From positions 1,798,669 through 1,862,668 of the forward strand of contig NC_040020.1 of the NCBI RefSeq assembly GCF_000972845.2: DNA of 64,000 nucleotides, written 5' to 3'. The DNA comes from Larimichthys crocea (Eukaryota; Chordata; Actinopteri; Sciaenidae). Below the pieces are notes generated by a model that saw only the letters and a list, made by a program, of their open reading frames with translations, ran no database searches and was not told the DNA's origin. The position numbers and the translations under genes were made by a program. Shown piece after piece: positions 38,408 to 54,200 of the stretch; positions within the stretch are counted from its first letter, which is position 1; the number at the start of each line of letters is the position of its first letter.

Positions 38408-39866
38408 GCCTGTAGCGGCCCGGCTGATTGATGATCTTGCTCCGATACTGATGGTTCATCAATTCTTTTATTGACAGCAAATTAACAAATGAACTGTATC
38501 TGTACTGTGTACTGTATCTGTACTATAAATCATGTCATCACCTTTTAAAAATTACAATTTTCAAGCACTCAATAAAACAAAATAACTACAAACCTTGTGC
38601 CCTTGTCAGCCGGGTGCTAGCTGAACAAAAAATGAATTACGATGACATATATGCTGCGTAAACACCCGTGAGATTTTCCTTTTTTATCGCTTTTTTTTTC
38701 TGCTAGTAACTCCGCTTCCTGTCAGACTCAAAATAAAAGCAATCGCCTGGGCATTTAAAGAATAACAGAACAAAACATAAACCACATTTGAAAATTTACC
38801 TATATTAAACATGCTTGGTTTGTTAATTGGTGCTGTAGCTTCACCAAGGCTGGGAAACATTCGAGACGGTGCACCTCTGGTTCACCTGTGATGATAAATG
38901 CTAAAAGTATAATAAAGTGGTTTTAGTTTTAAGGGTTATTCATTGTAACATCAGTTTGATGAAAGGAAAAATGGAGCACTCTAACTTTCAGAGTGCCTCA
39001 TTGAAAGGACTTTTGGCTAAATATTAAAGAAGAGTAGGATGAATCAGTGATCAACCTGTCCTTGAAGATTCAGGATGAAACACGTGTGCTCATGATGTCT
39101 TTTGTGAGTGATATTGTAATAAAACTGGCATGCATATTCATAGCCTGGGACCTGTAACTATCCATCACACAGTAATGATGGACAGCTGCCCATTCCATGC
39201 CGAATCATAAGCATGTAACCTGTGTTATAGGTTTTAAAATGCTCAGTAATGTAAGGGCAGTCACATGGATCTTTTTTTTCCAGTTAGATGCACCGACCTA
39301 CTGTTAAACCACTTAGCACATTTCAGGTGTCTCCGCTTAGAAACGTGTTGAGAAACAGCCTGTCAATCATTACCTCTTATCATGTCCGAGATTGTTCTGT
39401 GAGTGATTAATGCCGCCGGGCGCAAACCTCAAGTGGAAAACCTGTTAAAGAGCTCGTCGTTGCTCTGCACTCCCGAAGGATCACCACACGAGTCGGCGTG
39501 TTTCGCCGTTCTCACATCATTTTTCAGGTGGATTATCTTCCTGGTAACATTTCATATGGTGCCTATCTTCAACCACGGTGCCTTTTTTAGCAGCTTGTGC
39601 ACATACAGCGCTTTGTAATAATGCAGTTCCTGTAATTATTCCAAACAAATGTGCTGTGATTGCTTTTCATTTTTTTTGCTCTTGATAATCATTCAGAAAC
39701 ACATTATAAATACTAATTGTAAATACCTAATGAACTCTCAGCAGGGGATTTTTCTTTATTCTTAAGAAGAAAAAATCCACATGAATCATTGAAAAGGACC
39801 GGTTGTTACCATTCAATTCTGTTTTTGTTTCCTTGTTTTGATCACAGCAGCAGTGAAAGGTGCACT
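38408..39866 (+). other. bdh2 upstream region and 5' UTR
   Basis: No protein gene. Pyrimidine-rich TTTTTGTTTCCTTGTTTTGA followed by TCACAG ends at 39846-39848, 18 bp before the bdh2 ATG. The first coding exon is therefore probably spliced to an unseen upstream non-coding exon. No TATA box or CpG island is obvious. Confidence 0.45.
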
Positions 39867-45551
<5,685 letters not shown>

Positions 45552-45578
45552 GAAAAGACAGTTCTCGCTTGAAGCTCG

Positions 45579-45584
45579 AATAAA
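45579..45584 (+). terminator. bdh2 polyadenylation signal AATAAA
   Basis: Canonical hexamer 27 bp after the stop codon, implying a very short 3' UTR if used. A further ATAAAT-like signal is at about 45679. Confidence 0.7.
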
Positions 45585-45782
45585 AGTGCATACAATTTAA
45601 TCAGTTTTTGTATTCACTGATTCTGTGGACTCAGATCTATGCTGCACATGCCAAAAATATGAATTTGTTGATTGACTAATAAATGGACTATAATATAGTA
45701 TACTGGTGTAATTTATAACACAGTCATCCTCATTTCATCCTCATGTCTTCACCACTAATATAAGTGAGTTAACCTAACTTCC

Positions 45783-45815
45783 CCTCCTCCTCCTCCTCCT
45801 CCTCCTCCTCCTCCT
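45783..45815. repeat. (CCT)n microsatellite
   Basis: Eleven CCT units between bdh2 and slc9b2. Confidence 0.97.
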
Positions 45816-46179
45816 CTCACTCATACATGCTTGGCCATCACTAATCCGCCTGATTCCCCATTTCCCAGCTGGTCTATCTGCCACAGGAGTGCCAGTGACA
45901 GGCGAGGACAATGTTTACGATATGAGGTGAGCTATTTTTTTATTATTATTTATATTTATTTACAGGAGGTAAACCCACCTCCCGGGTTTCTAAACACGCT
46001 TGTACGCGTGCTGAGTTCACTGACAGCTGTGCGTGTGGGCTGCTTCTGGCTACTGGCGATGAATCCAATATCGGACAAGGCGACTGTTTTTGACGGATGT
46101 GTGAGAGATATCCACAAATCAGACGGTAGTAGTAGTAGTAGCAGGTGACCGGGTTAAATAGTTTAAATATATAATCCGG

Positions 46180-46480
46180 TGGCGGTTGAGTTTTAACGTC
46201 AGCGTTACGCACGTTTGATAATTTAAGGCGGTTCCCATAAAGCGAGCGTCCGATAATGGGTGCACTGGCAGGGTCATATCCTGACGCGTGGATTTACAGA
46301 CTTCAGGAGCTAAATTACCGAGGCTACACTTGTCTCCGTCCCCCATGTGTGCACAGTTAACCAAACCAAACGCCCCCGAGGTAGCCTCGAACAGTAGCCG
46401 GCTCCTCGGTGGCTGCTGGTTAACTCCAACCTGCTTGAGCTAAAGGCTAAAGCTACACAGGTGCCATATGGCTGAGCTGT
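46180..46480 (+). promoter_or_regulatory. candidate slc9b2 promoter (CpG-richer segment)
   Basis: CpG density rises locally (AACGTCAGCGTTACGCACG, GCGAGCGTCCG, ACGCGTGG, CGCCCCCGAGG). The segment also has fish 5'-UTR-like text (GCTAAAGGCTAAAGC). It lies 1.6 kb upstream of the slc9b2 ATG. No TATA box. Inference from composition and position only. Confidence 0.35.
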
Positions 46481-46629
46481 CAGCATTGATTAGTGTGAAA
46501 TGTTCCAGTGTGGATTAACCAGCGTCTGCTGCCACAAGCGCAAACTGTCAAAACATTGTAGTAGCGTTTAGTTTCAAGTAAGTTGCATGTCAAGGTTTCT
46601 GTGTGTGTGTGCGGCATGGCTTTAAACCA

Positions 46630-47478
46630 CCAGGGCCGTTTCTAGTTGTTTGGGGGGCCCTGTGCAAGATGCTATTTGAGGCCCCCCCTGTTATAAAAAT
46701 GAGGATTAAACTGGGGTTCAGGTGTTTTAATTCATTCAGTCACTTTCCTTATATTGGTGATTTACTGAGGCTGGCAGGGAGAGATCCCAGATAGCAAAAA
46801 TCTTTTGGCTTCGCTTTGGCCCAAATCTGGCTTGTCATTTTGGCGAGGGTATGGGTGGATGTCTGGTCCATAAATGGCCCAAATTAGAAAAAGCCAAAAT
46901 CATACCAAAAGGGAGCCAAAATTCACCCAAAACAAATTGTGGACTTCCAAAATATAGCCATAAATGTCCCAGAAGAGCCCAAAATCAGCCCAATCGCGCT
47001 CGCGCCCAATCTTCTGGCAATGCCATAAACATGCCTTAACTCAGCCATATGTTGCCTCCTTATCTATTATGGATAACCCTAATCATAGCACAGTTAAGCC
47101 AAAAGGCTTTCTTAATGCCAAAAGAAAGCCAAAAATGCCAAATGTATGCCATAATACAGCCAAGATATTTGCTATCTGGGATAATTATAAATAAGTAGTA
47201 CAAGGTTAGGAGAGACAAGCTAGGGAAGTATCTTTTGGATATGAAACATAATCAATAATAAACCAAAAAAGGACATTATGATGTCTGTATCATGTCTGTG
47301 TCCAAGACAGCCCATTTTTTTAAAAAATGTATAAGAACCAACTGTTAGAGCTCCTCGAGGAACCTTTTCTCTGTAACCCCTTTTGTGTGTTGCTCTGTTA
47401 AACGCTCCTTCTTGTACAAGAATAATAAATTCAACTTAAACTACTCGAGGGTTTTTCTTTAAAAAAATTCCCATAACA
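46630..47478 (+). repeat. LTR-like dispersed repeat, copy 2, interrupted by a MITE
   Basis: Left part GGGGGGCCCTGTGCAAGATG to about 46785. The right part, 47181-47478, ends AAAAATTCCCATAACA. Collinear with 41565-41845 once the 46786-47180 insertion is removed. Confidence 0.6.
46786..47180. mobile_element. TIR transposon (non-autonomous) nested in an LTR-like repeat
   Basis: 395 bp. The left end CCCAGATAGCAAAAATCTT and the reverse complement of the right end, CCCAGATAGCAAATATCTT, match at 18 of 19 bases. The interior is rich in GCCAAAA/TGGCCCAAA-type words, as in a common fish TIR family. Possible 2-bp AT duplication at the borders; superfamily not assigned. Confidence 0.8.
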
Positions 47479-48115
47479 CCTCCACCTATTTTGTCAATCT
47501 ATGAGGGAGGGATTCCTAAACTTTTCAGATGATCTGCGGCGATGCAACAGTCTGTAACACAACCCCTGATTATGGTGTTTGTGTGTAACCACAAGTCTGC
47601 AGAAAGGAAAGGATATCTATCACCGTGAATAAAAATACATATTTTAAAGTGGAAACAATAAAAAAACAAACCGATAATAAGAATAATAGTTATGTAGATT
47701 AAAAGGAACAAGACGTAACACGACTGCATTATCCCCCGTCTACAAATAAACACAGGTACTTTAATATTCTCCCAAAATTCATCGAGGCTGAACTTTCAGC
47801 TTGAGTCATGTGGCGTATGTGTGCAGTATCAGTCCAGTATCTGTTAAATTAAACAGAACGGGCCTATGCATGTGAGATTAAACATTTCATTCCATGCCAA
47901 TTTCCACACCTGTGACAACACCACTGTTCTCTGTTATTAAGTAAATAATAATTTGTTTCCCAATCTGATAAAAGCGTGTTTTGTGAATAGGAGCCTGTGG
48001 TCGGAGCTGGACATACAGAAGCAGACGTGAAGGCACTGCCCCATCAATGGCCAACCCCACCCTTCAGCTTGATGTGCTGTGATAGAGAAGTGTGTGGACC
48101 AGAAACATTGTAGCC
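47479..48115 (+). other. slc9b2 5' flank / 5' UTR
   Basis: No protein gene. The sequence just before the ATG may be 5' UTR of a spliced transcript (a possible acceptor TGTGAATAG ends near 47990). Not provable from sequence. Confidence 0.35.
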
Positions 48116-48238
48116 ATGGAGGACACCCAGCCCAAGATCATTACCCCGGACCCGAGCCCCGCGCCCAGCCCGGCACCTAGTCCGTCACCGAGCCCGATGC
48201 TTGAAAGGACTGCTTTGCCTGCTGCAAACCATGTGGAG
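48116..48238 (+). CDS. slc9b2: slc9b2 coding exon 1 (aa 1-41)
   Basis: MEDTQPKIITPDPSPAPS... to AANHVE. Donor gtattg, phase 0. PS/PA dipeptide repeats at 11-27. Confidence 0.88.
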
Positions 48239-51200
48239 GTATTGTGTTTTACCATCTCTTGGTGTGACCTAGTAATAAGTTTTTACAGCCTTGATAAAGC
48301 TGAAAGTGTTTTTGTACATCTATTACATCTGTGCAGGAAAAAGTTCTTGTGTTTTTTTATATTCAGTTAATAAGACATTTGTAACTGTAGTCGCTGCCGC
48401 TGCTGTGGTTCTGCTTCATGTGTCCGCTGTGTGTTTTAACACACCCTTCTCCAAACTTGTAAAATTAATTGTTCACCTTTTTAAATAATTTGTTCGTCAT
48501 TTGTTCGCTGTAATTCCAGCGTGAGAATTAATTCATAAGCAGCCAGAGGCAAAGTCAGAACTTTAAAGCCGATGTACTCGCCTGAGCAATATCACAAAGA
48601 GGGTGTTCAGGGAGTCACAGTTATCAGCTTCCAGGGCCAGTTCATATCTTCACTCACGTTATTTGTGAGGAAACCGTAGGCTGATCTGCCGGTATGACGT
48701 ACCTCTGTGTCAACAGTACTGATAGGGCACAACGCGTTTGTCCCAGTAGACTCTTTTAATTGGCGCTACAGGGAGGGTTTTGTAATCTTTACATGAGCAG
48801 CGTGTTCGTACTTGTGTCAGTGTGGCACCTTAGATCCAGTCTTATGTGTAAGGTGTCACATTTATCAGGTACTTTAAATTCTGTTTAATTTCATCAAAGT
48901 AAATATATATTGCTGTCATTTTTAAGGCATCACAAACTAGAATTTTTACACTTACATCTGCCTCTGGCAACTAACAAGACACCAGACGAATGTGATGACT
49001 GACCTTTTTCTTGTGCACATTCTGATCCTGCTTCCCCAGCACCTAAATGTGAACCAGATCCAGGTGGTGGTAAGACGATGCTCCACTCCAAATGTCACAG
49101 AGGAGACCACCTATTTTATTCCTCGAAACCCTGTGGTGGATGCTGGCACCAACACGGACCCGCCTGTGGTGTGTTGCCCACTGCTCCGCCGATTCTGTCC
49201 GTGTCCGCCGAGAGGCCTTTTGGCCTCTCTCGTTACTAAACGTAAGCGATGTGGGAACTCTAGTCGGGTCAGTGAGTTTCTACCCGGGAAATGTCAGCTG
49301 CAGATGACAGATTTGTTTTGTATACTTGGAGAAACTCAGCAGTCATGTACTGTAAATAAATGAATAGATACTGTACATTCAGTGTATACACAGTAATAAT
49401 CTGTTCATTAATTTGTAACACCCTGCTGTCAGTGACATAATCATCTAATATCTATCTCCTGTGTCCTCTCCAGTCCTTTTGGCAGCTGTGCTCTTTGGAG
49501 TGGTGTGGTCCATCACGGAAGACGAATGTCTTCCAGGGGGAAACCTGTTTGGCATCACGATCCTCTTCATCTGTGCGCTGCTCGGTGGCAAACTGGTGGC
49601 TCTCATCCGTCTGCCCAAACTTCCACCGTTCCCCCCGCTGCTCGGTAAGGCAGAGGATTTAGTTGTTATGCTTCACGGTGCAGGTGTGTTTGCACAAGCC
49701 TTTATTTCATATTTAGATACACAGACGCCGACAAGAGCCGACAAGGGAAACGCCAGTATTCAGTTTCTGTAGTTGGAGATTGATAAAAGCCCACATTATT
49801 AATCTGTGTGTACAGTACAAAGCATTGTATTTGCTTCAGCTTATACATGTCTCTATTAGAGCATGTTTTTGCTCCATTAAATGCACTTAAAATAATCTAC
49901 AATTAAACATTGACAGAAATGCAGCTGAATATTTTTCCAGCTGCTTCTTGTAATTAATATAAGCTACATTCTTCTCAAGAAATCTGTCTGATTCATTTCA
50001 CCTTTGTCATTGATATAAAATAAAAAGGACATGAGGTTACAAAAGAGCTCCTGATTAACTGCACAATCACGTTACTCACTTGTTCTGTACACATCAGCTG
50101 CTGACGCACCAGATTCTGTTGATATTTTGCAATATTTTGTCAGTCTTGTTATTTTGTCCTTTGTTTCTATTTGTTGTATGATACATGATAATGACCCTGT
50201 TAGTTTAAAATTATTCTACTATTTATCAAAAGATGTTGTGGAGGGAAGGACAGTTTTATTCCAAACATATGTTGGCACTAATTATGAAATATAAGAGACG
50301 TGAGTCTTGGTTAAGTAAGCCCCGTTTACCCAAGTGTGATGGAACGCTTTCTAATGTGTTATTTTATCATTTTTGTCATCGTTGATGCTGCATAAAATAA
50401 TAAATTGCAGCATTTATCAGAAGATGCCATGCTTTTTTAGCTTTTTTAGCAATTGGCAGTGGTTTAAATACAATACAGCGTGAACTCCTGCTGTTATGAA
50501 TCTGAAAATAGATGTCAAAAGCCACCAGCTGCACCCCGAACAAGATAAAAATCAAGGAAGCTGGAGCCACTTCTTGTTTGCAAATCAAAATGTAGATTGA
50601 AGTTAGCAACTAAGACTTATCTTGGAGTTTGTTCCCCTCTAAACTTTATGGTTCTGTATTTTCAAGTATTTTTTTGACACCAACTGCCAAGAGGACTCCT
50701 CCATGATAATATAACGGTATAATAACAACTTGTTGCAGTTCATCACAGTCTATATATCTAGATAATATTCTCAGTCATGTTACATACAGACAGTGATCAC
50801 CAGTGTTGTAGTACTCGAGATCGGTCTTGGTCTCAAGACCACTTTTTGAAGGTCTCGCCCCGGAATCGACTGCGTTTTTACTCGGTCTCGGACAAAGAGG
50901 ACTCTGGTTTTTATTTCAAGATCGGTCGAGACCACGAATGTGGGGATATCACCAGTGTTTCCCATTAATCACATAATTATGTCTAACTTGTCCCGCCACA
51001 CTTCGATGATTAGCAGAAAGTGCTTTTACCCTTCAAGCAGAAGTAAAAGTGAAACAAATGACGTGTGTGTCGCTTCGACTGAGAAAACAGTTCACTTCTC
51101 CAGGTTGTAGTTATAGAGCAAACACCCGTGACAGGAGAGGTCAGGTCAAGGTTTAACCACGTGACCACGAGCCAACAGCTGCAAAGTTCTTTCAGCATAT

Positions 51201-54200
51201 CAGACTCAGTCTTTTAAACTGGTCATTAAAAAAAAAAAGTACAACATTTTCCATACACTCTGGTCTTGGTCTTGACCTGGTCTCGGTTTAGGTCCAACAC
51301 TGGTGATCACAGTGGGTCTCAGTGTCTCAGGTGTCCAACATGAGCACTGTGAGTTCAAAAAGCAACAGGTGATGTTTGCTCTTGCTCTTCTATCCGTGTG
51401 AGAGTCGGTCCTGAAGGATCATTCATCCCTCTCTCACACCCTCTGCTGTGTTTGCAGGTATGCTGCTGATGGGGTTCCTGCTGAGAAACATCCCAGTCAT
51501 AACGGATGGGGTGTACATCGACTACAGATGGTCTGCGTCGCTGAGGAACATCGCTCTGGCTGTCATTCTGGCCAGAGCAGGTCTGGGTTTGGATCCCACG
51601 GTACGCCACATGCTCCAGTATTTTCATCTGCTTAGTATGTACATAAACAAAAGTCAATTAACTGCTGTAACAAACTCATGATGTGTGTGCGTCTGTGTTG
51701 GCAGGCTCTGAAGAAACTAAAAGCAGTATGTATACGTGTGGCAGCTGGGCCCTGCATCATAGAAACTTGCACAACAGCTCTGATTTCTCACTTCCTCATG
51801 GGCTTGCCCTGGGTGTGGGGCTTCATCCTTGGGTAAATACTTACACTACTTCAACTGAAACTCCACCGGGGCACGGCTTACCACCGTGGCCACCGGAGCT
51901 GATTGCACCAGTTCTAGACAGTGATTATGCCGCTCTGCTCCTGACTGGAAGTCAGATAGAGAATCTGGTCGATTTTCAAAATAAAACACCCTGTGCAGAG
52001 TCCCGATCATAAAGACGGATAAAAGGGAATCGATTTAAGTATCTCGCCTGCTTACCCATGATGGAAGCACAAGAAACTAGTAACAAATCTGAGCGAATTA
52101 ACAAAGTCTGGCATGGAAACGGCCAAAAAAAGCGTCATAGAGCCGTGCCCGGTGGAATTTAGGGGTTACTCTCCCTCTCTCTCTTCACTCCCCCTTTTCT
52201 ACTTAATGACAAGCTCTGTATTACCCTCACAGCAGGTAGGTAGGTAGTAGGTAAATACTACAGACAGACACAGTCCCTCTGAGAAACCCATTTCAATTTT
52301 TACTCATAGACAGACCAAGGAGACAAGTTATATGTTGTATTACAAGCTTTGATTAGACTAACACTGTACAACACAAGGAACGTGTTCCCGTGAAGCAGAG
52401 GGTGGAAAAACATGCCGTGTCCTCAGGCGTCTGTAGATCACATTACAGCCTCTTGCCTGAGGTCAGTAGGGGTTTGTCAAGATGAATCCACGGTCCGTGA
52501 TGCATCTCCTCCACTTTGCAGCTTCGTGCTGGGCGCCGTGTCTCCAGCGGTGGTGGTCCCCTCCATGCTGCTGCTGCAGAAGGACGGTTACGGCGTGGAG
52601 CAGGGCATCCCCACCCTGCTGATGGCCGCGGGCAGCTTCGACGACATTCTCGCCATCACGGGGTTCACCACGTGCTTGGGCATGGCGTTCGCCACAGGTA
52701 AAGCCGTCAGACGCGTGGGTGTTTTCACCTGAAAGAAAGTGCTGAGTCATATTCTTAAACACAAAACCACCTTAATCTACGGGGGGGAGTGGCAGCGAGT
52801 TCAGTGTACCGCGGTGAAGGTCAACAGTGAGAGGCGAGTTAAGGACGAGTTAAGGGATTTGTGCCTGTAGTTAGTCAGGAGCTCAGCAGAGGGTGTGAGA
52901 GTGCTGTTTATTCTTTTTATGCCAAGTCACAGTGCAGTGTATGATCATGATTACAGTAAAAACTCAGCATAGCTTTACTAAAATGCATCTGAAGCACAGC
53001 TTCTGTCTTAAATCGTCATTTATTTCCACATTTTCAGGACAATTAGTGTTCGTCTATTAATCGTATATATTTCCTCTTCTCATCCTTCCAGGCTCCACCT
53101 GGTACAACCTCCTGAGAGGTGTACTGGAGGTGGGTGGCGGGATGGTTATTGGGATTCTCCTCGGCTTCATCATCCAGTACTTCCCTAGCGTCGACCAGGT
53201 GAGCAGCATGCTCTGAGAATGACAGAAGCCTGTTTTTTTACTATTGCTCAGTCATCCTTGCACCACCCGACACCGCAGGCTGCGGGTGACACAACTTGGG
53301 CTGAGCCGCCGAATGCTCGTGAGAAAGAAAAGGAACAGGGAGAAATGTTCCACTTGTGATGTTAAAGATGATAAACTCTTTGTGGGGTCGAAGCTTCCTT
53401 TCATAACTGGTACAGCTGCCCTGCATAAATGTTCCTTCATAGCCTCGAGAGTTGTCAAGAAATCCCTAAAACACACGAGATTAACCTCCACTATATATAA
53501 AATGTCAGCGACCTTATATCTAAAACATATCTAGTACGTTTTCATTATATTCAAATATTCATCTTTTTCTCCTAGAAACATATCGTGATGAAGCGATCCT
53601 TCCTGGTGCTGGGGATGTCCGTCTTTGCCGTGTTCGGCAGCGGTGTCGCTGGGTTCCCCGGCTCCGGAGGCCTCTGCACCCTGGTGTTGGCATTCCTGGC
53701 TGGTCTCGGCTGGGGAACAGACAAGGTACGTAACATACGCATGCTTCTATCCTACAAGGCTGTACAGTAAGATATTCATCACATTAGTGCAACTGCTGCA
53801 TGTCAAAGATAAATATTTCTGTGCGTTTTGTCTTCAGGCACGCGTGGAAGAAGTGGTGGGATGGGCGTGGGACATCTTTCAGCCTCTGCTATTTGGACTC
53901 ATAGGGGCCGAGATACGAGTCTCCGAGTTGGAGGGACACACAGTTGGTGAGACAACCGCACACAAACACACACACTCATGCTTTAAAATAAAACAGTGAG
54001 GCCACTGTTATTCCCGCGAGAGATTCAAATGTCACTGTATGGATGTAAATATATTTGCATAGCCAAAAAAAAAAAAGTAGCCCCTGGAGAGCTTTATCTC
54101 TCTGTCTGTGTTCAGTAAATATTAAAACCTGAGTCTGTGTTTGCACAAATATACTGGACTCCCATATGAGAGTTCCTTAGGATTAAATTTCTCCAAAAAA

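Noticed and set aside
39846..39862. CAGTGA loop just before the bdh2 ATG as a 5' iron-responsive element
   Set aside because: The five bases on each side (AGCAG and AAGGT) do not pair, and no bulged lower stem is seen.
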